From Malurus cyaneus samueli (taxonomy: Eukaryota > Chordata > Aves > Passeriformes > Maluridae), in assembly GCA_009741485.1 (NCBI GenBank), contig CM019215.1:74839735-74903734 (forward strand): DNA of 64,000 nucleotides, in the 5' to 3' direction. Under the pieces are notes generated by a model. The model searched no databases, was not told where the DNA came from, and saw only the letters and a list, made by a program, of their open reading frames with translations. Positions 51,601 through 63,329 of this stretch are shown piece by piece (positions within the stretch are counted from its first letter, which is position 1; each line of letters begins with the position of its first letter). The translations under genes were made by a program, and so were the position numbers.

Positions 51601-52561
51601 GAAAAATGCCTTGTGAACTTTAAGAACTCAGTTCTGAGTATAAGAAATCATATTTTAAATTAGTAAAGACATAAATCTGTGCTGCAGTAGGTGACAAAAA
51701 TCTCTCAAGTACTGTATCATTGAAGTTCCATTACAGGATAAGGAGACTTGAAAGAGGATAGTGGTCTATTCACTTTTAAAAACTTTTACTTTTAAATTGT
51801 AATTTCAATTTCTTTGTATTTTTATTTAAAGCTCATAGTTCTACATGAGTGGAAATTATGTAGATCTTTAATTTCTCCTCTTGAGGAAGTGAAAATGGAG
51901 CTTTTATCAAGTACTAAGTAGGGAAGAATTTTCAGGATGTTATCCATTAAATTCAAGTAATCAATCTATTACACTACGTAGTTTTAGGGTTTTCAGAAAA
52001 TAGCTTCAGTGTGTACCCTTCCTTGTCACAAGAACTTCCACTTGAGAATGTTACATCTAGATAGGTATTTCCAAGATCAACATTAAAGTTTTCATTTTTG
52101 TTTTGTTAAAATTAAGAAGTGCTAAGATAATACATCAGTACTAGTACTTGTGAGCTTGAGTGTGGTATTGCCAGTTTTAGAATCTTAATCTGATTGTAAA
52201 TCACATTTGAAGCTTCTAAGTAATAAAAGAAGAGTAATCTATATTTTGAAATTGCCAGAAATCACTAGATGTTTTCATTATTGCATTGCTTATATTTAAA
52301 GACCTAAGATTAGCGATGAGTATTCTGGATTTCATACATTTATAAATGGCTATTTATGCCAAGATTTTCTCCATTGATAGCAAATAGATGAATAATGTTT
52401 CTTGGAAAAATGCAAATGGTGACTAAGAAAACATTGCTGTGTTGTCAGCACAGATAATATTATTAATAATACGTAGGCATAGGTTCTGCCTAAAGCACTA
52501 CATTCAGAGCATTGTCTTTCCTCTTGGTTATTTAAATTGGCATGAAAGCAGAAAATATCAC
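48641..52561. other. No gene seen; AT-rich unassigned DNA
   Basis: The 106-codon minus-strand frame at 49495-49815 was examined for exon character and not accepted. A T run occurs at about 51320-51337. No repeat family recognised. Confidence 0.5.
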
Positions 52562-52738
52562 AAAATCACAGAATATGCTGAGTTGGAAGGGATCCATCAA
52601 GATCATCAAGTCCAACTCCTGGCCCTTCAAAGGGTACTCCAGGACTTAGACCTTGTACCTGAGAGCCTTGTCCAAACACTTCTGGAACTCAGAGAGGTTT
52701 GGTGCTGTGAGCACTTCCCTGGGGAGCCTGTTCTGGGG
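52562..52738 (-). mobile_element. CR1 3'-end fragment
   Basis: Starts with the reverse-complement CR1 3' end (atcacagaat...gagttggaagggatccatc...aagatcatcaagtccaactcct) and runs through 'ttccctggggagcctgttct' (52714-52733). 5'-truncated to about 175 bases. Well preserved, so relatively young. Confidence 0.92.
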
Positions 52739-53759
52739 CTAGAAGTAAAGCAGAGCTGGCTCTTTATGGGGACGAGAGTTAGTTTTACACATAAACTTTG
52801 AATGTAAGCCCATGACACATTTGCTTATCCTAATATTACACTTTTACAAGCCGTAAATTTAGAAGTTAAAGCCCAAATTAGTGAAGTCTCCTGATTCCCC
52901 TAAGGCTCTTATTCCTTCCTGCAATCAGTATATCTGGTGCAGGCAGATGTGGGGTCAGTCTGCCTGTACTGTAGGCTCCTTGTAGAGTAGCAGTGTTAGC
53001 ATAGCAGAGTCCAAGCTGATACATTCTGCCTATTCGACTTTTGGTTCACCTCAGAGCTGATTCATGTTTAGCTAAACGTGGGCAAAGGGAGCCTGCACCT
53101 TTCTCCACCATAATGCTGATTTATCCTGTAGCAAGCACTTAACAACCTCTAAGAAGTGGCTCCTAAATTACAGCGTGTGAACCATTAGCACCGAGGTTAC
53201 TTCAAAGCAGTCAGTGCATATTTTATGAGCAATAGAAACCCTCCTGCTACAGTGCCTAGCCCAGAGCTAGCTGGAATTGCTGCTGTTGCTGCCAGTGTGA
53301 CAATCCTTACCTCAGAGTGTGGGAGTTCTTGGCAGTCATCTCGAGCTGCATGTGATACCTTTCTTCTGAACACACACCATGTGTTCAAGTCCTAACGCAG
53401 CTTAAGAGTTGGAAATAAGCATCTAAGCCTTTATGTCAGTTCAGTCAGTGAGAGATTTTTGTGATTTTCTTTTGAAGTGGATGTCCAGAAGAGAAAAAAT
53501 ATAATCTTATACAAAACTGACATATAATTCTATGTTAAGTTGCCTTAAGTTGCATTATGAAATTAGACTGATAATGCTGTTTGACATTAAAACTGTGTTA
53601 ATCACCAATAAGAAGTTTCCACTGAAAGAAAATTGAAAAAAGCCCATTTCTGCCCTTTTTTTTTTTTCTCCTAACAAATTATTTTAGTTATTTTAAAAGC
53701 AAGAACAAAAGCAGAACATGTAGTGATAGGATAAGAGATAATGGTTTTAACCAAGAAAT
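52739..53759. other. No gene seen; unassigned
   Basis: Fairly mixed composition between 52860 and 53400. A 63-codon minus-strand frame at 53197-53388 is Ala/Leu-rich without a recognised motif. Confidence 0.45.
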
Positions 53760-54000
53760 GGAGTGATATTTAGATTATCTAGAAGGAAGAAGGAAGTTCT
53801 TCACTGGTTTTGGTTTTGAGCACTGCAACACGGTCGCTGAGAGATGTTTTTGGGGGGATATCCATCATGGAAGGATTTAGAGGCCAGGTATGGATGGAGT
53901 CTGGGCAATGGTTTAAGTGAAATATCCTCTGGCCCATGGCAAGGTGGTTTAGAACTAGATGAATTTTAAGGTCCCTTCTAATCCAAACCATTCCATGATT
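53760..54000 (+). mobile_element. CR1 3'-end fragment
   Basis: Follows CR1 from 'agaaggaagaaggaagttctt' (53780-53800) through 'gagcactgcaacacggtc' (53818-53835) and 'catggcaaggtggtttagaactagatg' (split, 53935-53961) to 'aaggtcccttctaatcc' (53969-53985) and 'aaaccattccatgatt'. The 3' end is complete and the element is 5'-truncated. Confidence 0.92.
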
Positions 54001-54494
54001 AAATTAAAATTACTCTACTTTGGACACCCTGAGACAATATGAATGTCAAAAATAGTCTCAATAATTTGTTTTGTAGTTTGGCTTAAACATAACTTGAGAA
54101 TGTTTTTAAATAAATTAAACATGCCTCTGCTCTCTTTCTTACTCTGTCATGGCATTTCAAGTGAGATGTTACTAAAAACTTAACACATAGTTTAAAAAAA
54201 ATTGCAAAAATTGATGTGTTAAGGTTGTATCTGAACAACAACAAGTTACTCGGTGAGAATAGGCTTACTAGGAACAAGTAATTTATTGTGTGGCGCCTGG
54301 TACTTAACGTTAAATTCACTGTTAATTTATGGCGCTATTTCTTGGTTCATGTCAGTCTAATGTATTTTTCAGATTCTATGCACAACTTATTCATTTCCAG
54401 TTACTAATTCAATAGTACAGCATTATATATTTTGCTTGTATTACAAAAAAAACTGGTCATGAACCTCAAATTGTTCACTCCTACACTTAGCACC

Positions 54495-55045
54495 CTAGAC
54501 TTTAGGGAAGGGAAAATTGTGCCCCGACTTAGCTCTGACGGTGAGGCTGCATTTTCAATCCTGTGCTCACTATGGACCCTCACTGAAAGAAGGACATTGA
54601 GGTGTTGGAGCACGTCCAGGGAAGGGAAGCAGAGCTGGTGAAGGACTGGAGCAACAACCTATTGAGGAGCAGCTGAGGGAGCTGGTACTGTTTAACCTGG
54701 AGAAAAGGGGGCTCAGAGGGAACTTCATTACTCTCTGCATTTCCCTGGCCAGGGGGGCTGTGTTTTCTCCCAAATAGTCAGTGACAGAAGGGGAGGAAAT
54801 GGCCCAGCGAAGTTGTGCCACAGAGGAAGATTAGGCTGGATATTATGAAGCATTTATCCATCAAAAGTATTGGAACAAGCTGAGCTGCTCAGGGAAGTAT
54901 TTGTGTCACCATCCCTGGAGATACTTAAGAGATGTATGGATGTGGCGCCAGGGGACATGGTTTAGTGGTGGACTTGGCAGCGCTGGATAAATGGTTGGAT
55001 TTGATCTTAGAGGTCTTTTCCAACCTAGATGATTCTAATAATATT
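54495..55045 (+). mobile_element. CR1 LINE 3' portion with ORF2 C-terminal relic
   Basis: Recognisable from 'attgtgcccc' near 54517 and 'gaaggacattgaggtgttgg' (54590-54609) through 'gagctggtactgtttaacctgg' (split, 54678-54699), 'ggctggatattatg' (54834-54847), 'tcaccatccctggagat' (54906-54922) and 'gacatggtttagtgg' (54954-54968) to 'agaggtcttttccaacc' (55010-55026) and 'gatgattctaata'. This ending differs from that of the 171-2282 copy, so it is a different CR1 subfamily. Frameshifts and stops throughout; no coding potential. Confidence 0.93.
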
Positions 55046-58044
55046 TTAACAGGTTTCTGCTCCTTTATTTCCACTGAAGTAAAACAGGCAAAACGGAAAA
55101 AAAAACCAAACCCAATATTCGCAGCATATATAAAAGTTGATTCAGATATTAATTTTATACATGGAAAATGCTATATGTATACACTTAGATAAGTACCATA
55201 ATACCTTACAGTTGCTATGGTAACTAGAGAGCAGCTGAGGTTTGCTTTTTCTATATTTAGAAAAAATATCAAAAATGTGTCAACCAATTAAACCTCAATA
55301 CCACTGAGAAAATTTTACCTAGAAGGGAGTTATCAATTATTGAATAAATGCCTTTAATTCATCATTCTGAGGCATGTCTATATGGGGGCACATCTGAATA
55401 AACCTCCAGACCTGACTGACAGCAAATGTAAGCTGTGTGGCCATGACCATGGCAGGGCACATGCATTCAGGTGTAGCTGGAGTCTGACTTGGGCTTCCAG
55501 ATTACACTCAGCTTGGCAGGTCTGTCGAAGGCATGGGCTAATTGTGCTTATTTGTGACTGCACCTGCCCAGACAAAATGGTACAGTTTCAGCTGAGCTTC
55601 TAAACTGTGAAATGGCTTGTCCCCTAGGTTGTTGAGGATTGCAGATGCACAAAATGCAGCCTTTATTCAGCACCATTTGCTGCAGACATTGACACTGAGC
55701 ATACACTGGAGGGGTTAGAGGTCTGTGAAGCTTTGGGAATTACAGAAAGCCCTAAAATAGTGAAAAATCATGGACAGATAGTTTGACCTCTGATTACTGC
55801 TAGTTGATCTGGAGCTTTGTGGGGAAAGGCTGCATGTCATGTGCATTTCACTCCTCACAAATAAAATGCAGAAAATACCAATATTAATATTTAAATTGGG
55901 TGTGAAATGGGAGTCAGTTCATGTGAGGCTTAAAGGCAGCACTAGTTGAAAAGCTCTCCTGCACTCTCTGGAAATCTAGTTGCTTATTTTCAAAGGCTAT
56001 TAGGTTGGAAATGTTTATTAGTATTTTGAGTGCAGGGGTACTTAAAGACATACCACAACTGAGCACTGATCATGTACCATTTCTTAATTGTGCATAAGCA
56101 CTTTCCTAAAACTACAGATCTTGTTGGAACTGCCTTTAGAAATTATATCACTGAGTGGTTTCATCAGATGCTTAGTTTATGGATTTGGTTAAACTTATCA
56201 GTACATAAAGACCAAGCTGAGTAAAATCAGGTTTCTCCCTCAAGTTTTATTGCAGGTAAAACCACACCTGCGCAGGAGATGGTGCAGCAATTTCTATGTA
56301 ATGGTACTGGCCTATCACCAAGGATTTTTGAAAAAAAAAAAAGGGGTTAAGGTTGAAAAGAAACAATAGAATGTAGTCAAAATAACTGCTTAAATTATAA
56401 TTATAGTTAATGCTGGTACCCTTAACATTCTCTGAAAAGTTGGTATCTAAAATAGAAAGACCAAATTTATTAACCTGTTGGCCCGGTCGAGTTTTGTGAG
56501 CAGTGCTGTGGTGAAATACAGAATCTCATTCTCTGAAGGATAACTTCTTTTTCCTTTTTATATTTCAGACCCATGCATGTTTTGTAAATGATAAAAAGGT
56601 AGAGTGGATACACATGAAATTGAAAATAATCATAGCATACTGTTCTGTTCTTTCTTTGATTTATAAGAACCCTTCATCCAGTGCATTTTACAATCTGTGT
56701 CTCCATACTTTCAATACAGACAGATACTGAGTGGATGAAATTTCATTTTGGAGAAAAGAGAATGTGACTGGTTTTGCTTTACATGAATCCCGTGTACATG
56801 TCAAATACAGCTCTATTTCAGTGCAACCTGCTTTGGTTTTGGTTTTTTTTTTATTTTTTTTTTTTCCTTGAAGAACAGATAAGAAGAATATTTTCTATTT
56901 ATTGTTTTATTCCTATGTTAATATGTGTCATTCTGCTGGTATCTGAGCAGAATTCCTCAGTAAAGCACATGAAAGTGACAGTGTGATGTTATATTCCCTA
57001 GCTACTATTTTCATTATTATATTCTGCATAACTGATAAATAAAAATACTATGTTTTGACTATGAAACCCAGGAGAGGCCAGTATGTGAATTCTTAAAAAA
57101 AAAAAAGAAACAAACAAAATCCCCCCCAAAAAATAGGTGCAATATTCTACTATCTTATAAAATCATTCCAAGGTATTGTGTGAAAATGACAGTGTCATTT
57201 ACAACCTGTTGTGTGCATGGGAAAAATTATAACAAACTCAATTTCTGAATCCTATCAAAGCTGACATTTCTTAACTTATTTTATGGAAGGTTAACTTAAA
57301 ATTATATCTGTTTTTTTTACTTCCTCCAGTCTCTACTAGTATTCTCAGTTTTAAAGGGTTACCTAGGAAACTGACTGGGATAGATTTCATGATCAGGAAG
57401 GAATAGATTTGGAAAGTACAGCTGCTTTCCCTCCATAGCTGTTGAACTTGATTTTCGACACAGATTTTTTTTTTTTAATGGAAGCATTTCTCCACCTGCT
57501 GGCTCCAAGGAAGATATTGCAGCCTTCCAAGAAGAGAACTTCTTATAGGCATAGAATGCTTGTCTAACAAAAGCCTGTTTGGGACTGACAACATTTCTAT
57601 GCTGATGCTCCAAAACGGCTGCATTTGTAGTAAGCAGTTTTTGGAGTAAGTTAGCCTATTTTCAGCTCATTCAATCAAGAGAACTGGATGTATTTCAGGA
57701 GATAACATTGCCCCTCATACCTCTATTATAACTGAGACAGCACTGTGAACGCAGCCTGTGCTGTTCAATCACAAACAAATTATTCAGAGCCAAGTCACAG
57801 GCCTTTCCAGGGGCTTAGGTACCTACCTGCACAGACACTCAATTGTACAGGATGAAGGAATATTTGTAGCTTGTAGGGGAATACCCTTCTCTGACAGGGA
57901 CATTTACAGCAAGTGATGCTTTCAGGTTTATAATGGAAAGTGTAAAGCCTACAACAGTAGACCAGAGGCAAGTACATTAATTGTGCTTCTAGCAGCTACA
58001 AGTAGAAGATGAGGAAATGAAGGTGGCAGTGCTGCTATACAGGC
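55046..58044. other. No gene seen; unassigned
   Basis: Contains T runs at about 56838-56866 and an A/C tract at about 57089-57132. The patch 55378-55603 is open on both strands and gives a CxxC...H-like arrangement by chance; no domain accepted. Confidence 0.45.
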
Positions 58045-58147
58045 TTTCTGTGTCTGTGTCTGTGGGGTTTTTTGGGGGAGGTGTGTTTGGTTGGTTGGGG
58101 TTTTTTGGTTTTTCTGTTGTTTGGATGTGGTTTTGTTTTGGGGTTTT
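58045..58147. repeat. G/T-rich (keto) tract
   Basis: tctgtgtctgtgg followed by G5, ggttggttgggg and T6 groups; one or two C only. Followed by an A/T-only stretch (58148-58180). Confidence 0.9.
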
Positions 58148-58822
58148 ATATTTATATTATTATATTTATATATTTTTTTAATTGAAGAGGCTTGAGTTTT
58201 GGGATATTTTCAATTTTCTGGCTCAGTATTTTGAGATTGAGCACACATTGTCTCGAAGGGGTTGGTATGTATTCACTACAGCATCTGGCACTCTTCACAT
58301 CATACCAGGCAGCCTTTTATGAGGCAGTACACTGGGATGAGGTTATTTGTTTCAGAAATAACAGTGTATAGAAAAATGTAAGAAAGATCTCAGTGGATGA
58401 GATTTCCTATGGGAGTTGATGGAATTGTGTAAATTTTGTTTTGTAACACATTGACCTTGTAGCTTCTTCAGCCTGTCCTTTTGCTGATCACCAATTTGTG
58501 ACAGTTTGCAACATGTGAAAAAATACTTCTGTGAAAAGCCAGTATCCTGCAAAACTGCCATGCACGGTATGGTAACATAGCACCAGAGAATGCCTCTTTG
58601 TAAACCCTGCACTTCACAGGTGATGAAATTCGTCTTGTTTTCCTCTTAGTACCTATTTCTTGTTTGAATTAAATTTCCTTAAGCCTCCTGCTGTTGAGAA
58701 TCTAAACTTTCCTGCATATTGTGGGACTGATGCTTGTGTGACTGTCAAAATCATACTTGAGCTGAACCTGAGTTGTTTGGTGTATTTCTGTTTGTTTCTG
58801 ACATATCATATCTTTGTTCTGG
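58148..58822. other. No gene seen; A/T-only stretch then unassigned
   Basis: The first about 35 bases are a tatttatatt-like AT run. The remainder carries only shadow frames. Confidence 0.45.
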
Positions 58823-58910
58823 ATGGCTGCACGAGTGGAAGAGCTGGAAGAGGGTGGAAAACACGAAGTACTCATGGAAGAAGATGGAACCATCTCCTCC
58901 CGCAGCTCAG
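58823..58910 (+). other. Weak exon candidate (ATG to splice-donor-like site)
   Basis: From ATG at 58823 an 88-base open stretch encodes 29 residues starting MAARVEELEEGGKHEVLM, strongly acidic and hydrophilic, unlike the hydrophobic filler around it. It ends at CAG|GTTTAG, a passable donor, leaving phase 1. The start context is ordinary (G at +4, T at -3) and no CpG island or TATA lies upstream. The frame also simply runs on to 59029. I do not recognise the protein. It may be a chance ORF or a pseudogene scrap. Confidence 0.15.
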
Positions 58911-60949
58911 GTTTAGACTGGCTTTTGAAAATGCATACTTCTTTGGGCAGAAATTTGTGTTTCATAGAGAACATGTACATGCAGGCAAAATTCTTTGAAA
59001 TCAGTTGGCTTCTACTTAGAGGAAAGTAAAACGGCTTTTTTTTTAGAGGGTGCTACTTTTTATACAAGCTCATTTGCCTCACTAATCATGCCCTTCAGGA
59101 AAAACAAAGTGGACAATAGCCCCTCTAAATATGTGTGCATGAAAATGATGCAAGCATAACATTTTAAGGTGAATGCCAGTGTCCATTTTCGACAGAGATA
59201 TCCAGCTATCTCTTTCTCACATCTGGAGTAAAGAATCCTTATGCCTGGCACTAATTGATCCCAGATGATCTTATTAACTAGGACAGTCTGTGGTTTTTAC
59301 TAGGAAAATAGAACGCTTTTCTTCAAAAAACAAGAGAAAAAAGTAGAGGAAGTCTTCTTTTGTTATCTGTGTTGGCTCTGGAATTTTGAAGTTGTCTCTG
59401 TGCTCATATTTAATTAGTTTCTGCAAGCCTGAGGTCAAATGAGGTGCAGAGCTAGCACATGAAAAGAAACACCGGAGGTCAATTAAAATCATTAAATCAC
59501 TATCAAATTCATCTGGAAAAATGGAAAGAATTTTCCTTTAGCAAAGGCTTTTGAGGAATAACCATATGCTGAAGGGTATACATTTTCCTGCACTAGCAAA
59601 GGCATAGCTGCTCTGAGTAATGACAAGACGCATTACATGTTAGTTGAAAGATAAATGGCAAAAAGTCTTTCATGTACCTTTTTTTCTCAGCTTAGGTTTT
59701 CTATTTTTACTTGTTCATTAAAATCTCTCTCTTTTCATATAGCTCCTTCTTCAGTATATTAGTTAAACCTCTCTGACATTTTGTCCAAACCTCTAAATCT
59801 GTATTTGTCCAAATGGAAGCTTCTGGTTGTCGTAAAGCTCTTCCAGCCTTCTTAAATGCATGTGAAGACACCAATAAACCCATTTAAACAGTATCTTAGC
59901 TCTTTCTGGGTGTCACGTGGTGACAGTGGTAGCTGTTCCTGTGGTGATATCTCCAGTATATAGCAGATATCCACGCTCACCTCAAAACAGATAATTTCAT
60001 AGCTTCAAATTTGAAAAAAATTGGGGTTCATCTGATTTGCGTCTAGGGCCTAGACTTTGCTGTTTCCAAGTTACTTTTCTCATTCCCTGAAAAAATGTTG
60101 ATTTAACTAAATTTTAAAAATTATGTGATTTGTCTGATTTATAAAAGAATCTTCAGACACCTTGACCCCACCATTGCCTCCTTCACAAGGATTGATTTCT
60201 CTATCTGCTGTCACCAGACACTTAAGGAACATGGTGTTTTATTAATTTATTACTCTTGAAAATATTTTGGCTTTTCAAAATCCCTTCCTTGCAGTACTGT
60301 TTTCCTCCATTTTCAAAGCTATGTAAGGATATCTCATAGTATTTTTTTCAGTTACTAGTTCACTTATTTTTTTACTCATTTAAGGGATTTTTAAAAATTA
60401 AAAAATTAACATGGGATTGTGTTTTCTTCAATAAAAACTCATGAGCAGTCGCAGTCCTTTTAAATAAATGCTTCATGCTCAATACTTGGTGTCCTCTAAT
60501 ACCTCTTCTAGTGCTGAACTGAGTGTCTTTTGCTTGAAGACAAATGTAACTCCATCTGTTGCATAATTATTTTGGTGAGCAACTTTGAATAGCAAAGAAA
60601 GCTGGCCAGACAAATTCACATCTTACAAGACTGGTGAGAGGACAACCTAAACTGCTTACATGGCTCTAAAGCCTGGAAAGTTTTTTTTTTTTATGGTTTT
60701 AATGTGGTGTAAATGGTTTTGTGTAGGTACCACAGGCTTGGAGACTTTTTTCGGGCTTGTTTCTTACCTGAGACATTTTTGTTCTCCTTATCTGGTAAGG
60801 CAAACACTGAGTTGTACAAATTATACTGTACCCTAAAGCCTGCTCAACAGAAAAAGTTAGATGTTCTGGGAAAGCTGCTTTCTGTGGTCACTGTGTAGTC
60901 ATTCTCTCTTGGATTTTGAGGAAAATTTGCTTTTCTGGAAGGAAAAGGC
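58911..60949. other. No gene seen; AT-rich unassigned DNA
   Basis: Short frames without motifs and a T run at about 60681-60692. No repeat family recognised. Confidence 0.5.
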
Positions 60950-61062
60950 ACCAACGAAAAGCCAACAAAACCCCAACAAACAAACAAACAAACAAACAAA
61001 CAAAAAGGAAACAAAAAACCACCCCAAAACAGGCAAACAAACAAAAATGAACACCCCCCCGA
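60950..61062. repeat. (CAAA)n and A/C-rich tract
   Basis: A clean CAAA tetranucleotide array (about 60975-61005) inside a longer A/C-rich stretch ending in a C7 run near 61034-61040. It opens shadow frames on both strands (for example 60844-61236 minus) that are not genes. Confidence 0.95.
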
Positions 61063-61743
61063 AGTAAACAATATAAAGGTGTATGTTTTTAAAGATCTTA
61101 CAATAGTCAATGCTACATTTCTTCTGACAAGTTTCATAACAGTGGTGGTAAGACCTATTGCTGTTTTGGATCCTAATATAGATTTCATTTTTGTCTGTAA
61201 AAATAACACTGCAGGCAATGTGATCAATATGACCAATTATACAGTTTAAAATCCAGTTCACAAACTTGTTGTGACTGCCATAGTTTTAGGCTTTAGTTAC
61301 AGGAGGATAAATAATGTCTGACCTTACAAAGAAAACACATGAATATATGCACAACTATTTCCAAAATATATCTTTGCTTAGACTTTTATATGTCTGTCTT
61401 TGGAAGAAAGTGCAAAGAAATTTACTTTAATTTGAATCTTGGTTTGGATAAGACAAAATGACCCCATTTTGCACTGGGCTACAAAATCAGTATGTATCCA
61501 GCAAAATTTTGTATAATCAGCAGAGTAGCTAAAGTAGGTTTTTAAAACTCAGTGTTAAAGAGTTCTTGGTAGAAAGGTTTGTGGGAAAATATATTAATTT
61601 TTTATTAGTCATTAACACAGTTTGATTTGAAGCCCTTTGAAGTTAAATGTGCTGATTGTAAACCAATACCAGGATAGAAGGGATAATTTGAAAATATTTA
61701 ATTAATAAAGTGTGAAAATTAATTTATTATTATTTCAATGTAC
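61063..61743. other. No gene seen; AT-rich unassigned DNA
   Basis: Nothing recognisable. It forms the left flank of the CR1 fragment at 61744. Confidence 0.5.
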
Positions 61744-61910
61744 AAGGTTGTCCAGAGAAATTGTGGATGCCCCATCCCTGAGAAGGTTCAAGATCAGGTT
61801 GGATGAAGCTTTGAACAACCTGATCTAGTTAAAGATGTCTCTGTATGCAGAATGGAGGTTGGAGCAATATGATCTTTAAGGTTCCTCCTAACCCAAACTA
61901 GTCTATAATA
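61744..61910 (+). mobile_element. CR1 3'-end fragment
   Basis: 'aaggttgtccagagaaattgtgg' (split, 61744-61766), 'gccccatccctga' (61769-61781), 'caggttggatgaagctttgaacaacctgatct' (split, 61795-61826) and 'gatctttaaggttcctcctaacc' (split, 61871-61893) match the CR1 3' region in order. The octamer tail is reduced to tctataatag. Confidence 0.92.
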
Positions 61911-63300
61911 GTGAAGGGTGACAGGAGGATGCAAGAGAGATGAACCATAACAGATGACTGCCTTTGACTGGCTTTGTATTTGATTTTGGCTGTCTGATGG
62001 TGTAGAAGGTTTCCATAGGAAGAAACTATTATGCAGGATTTTGCCAAATTACTCTACTTGCTGACCTCTTTTGCCTGTAGACAGGTCACTCTTACAATCT
62101 CTTAGAATTCCATCATAAAAATGAAAATGTAAGACAAGAAAGTAGGAAAACAAAGCAGATTATCCAGCTCCCTTGTCCTTTTGAGATGTAAATTTTGACA
62201 GACTTTGCTCTGTATATCTTTATATTGTTTTACCTCAGAAGATAATACTTCTTATGCTGTGAAATCTTATAATTTTTGTAGTTCCTGATCTTTCAGCCAG
62301 TTTGCAGGCACACCACTACTAAAAATCAAATTCTCTTTGCAGTTGAATAATCTTAATGAAAAATCATAACAGGGATAGGGAACAGGCAACGGGATTAAAA
62401 TGCATTCTCATGGATGGAAATAAGATTTACCAAAAAGGGAGGCAGAAAATTTTGAAAGGATTCAGAGAAATGGGCAGAATCTGTTAATAGTTTAGCTTTT
62501 CCCAGTACTATCAGATTTATGAGAAAGATGCTTAGAGACTTAGGCTATGGATGAAAATATAGACACACCTGGATGCCCTCACAGGTAAAAATTGGCGAAG
62601 CCATACTGATCAGGTTAAAGAAGTCAAGGAAAACTCACGTTTCTGTAGGTCCATATTATGTGATTATTCTGTAGGCTACATTACTTGCTTTTTGCCATGA
62701 GCAGTTCAAGTTAGAAAATCCAAAATTCCTGTAATCTGTTTTATGTTAAAAAAAGCCTTGAAATTATGCTATTGTGGAAGTCTGATCTCTTGAAGATGAG
62801 AGCATCAGAGTTTAATTGAAACAATGCATTTTCCTGGGGATACTTCAGCATATATTTTCAAAAAGATGTTAACATCAACATTTTCCTTAATAAATAACCA
62901 TATTGCATATAGAAAAGATGCATAATTCATTTGCAGAGAAAAAATACATAAGTAGGAAAAAATCCCTATGAATGACACAATTTTTTTTTTAATTTGAGCT
63001 ACAGTTGCTTTGTTTTTGCATATTAAAAACATATTTTGTTTTTGCATGATAATTTTGTGCAGTTTTACATCTATATCCACACTTGCATTGAATAAATATG
63101 TCTTATTAAAGACCTGCCCAATCATGAAGGGAAGCTGTGTGAATTGAACTTCATCTTCTTACAGTTATGCAATTATTATAGTGGAGAGAAAGATTATATC
63201 TTCCTCTAACAATATATTGCCCCTCTTCTTTTTGTTGCTCATTTCTTTCTTTTCTCTCATAGAAGAGAAAGAAGTTTCTGTTGACTGACTCTGTATGGAA
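61911..63300. other. No gene seen; AT-rich unassigned DNA
   Basis: A 106-codon minus-strand frame at 62805-63125 is Ile/Lys/Phe/Asn-rich with no motif. Contains the direct repeat at 63009-63047. Confidence 0.5.
63009..63047. repeat. Direct repeat, period 26
   Basis: tttgtttttgcat at 63009-63021 and 63035-63047, separated by an A-rich spacer. Confidence 0.9.
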
Positions 63301-63329
63301 CAGAATCACAGAATCAACCAGGTTGGAAC
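63301..63329 (-). mobile_element. Minimal CR1 3'-terminal scrap
   Basis: 'cagaatcacagaatcaacc' then 'aggttggaac' is the last about 29 bases of CR1 in reverse complement, including one octamer-like unit. Either an extremely 5'-truncated insertion or a chance match. Confidence 0.6.

Noticed and set aside
55378..55603. Open frames on both strands with a CxxC...H pattern suggesting a zinc finger
   Set aside because: Spacing does not fit a known finger, and both strands are open only because the patch is less AT-rich.
60844..61261. Minus-strand frames of 120-130 codons with repeated Val-Cys-Leu-Phe peptides
   Set aside because: Translation of the CAAA array on the opposite strand.
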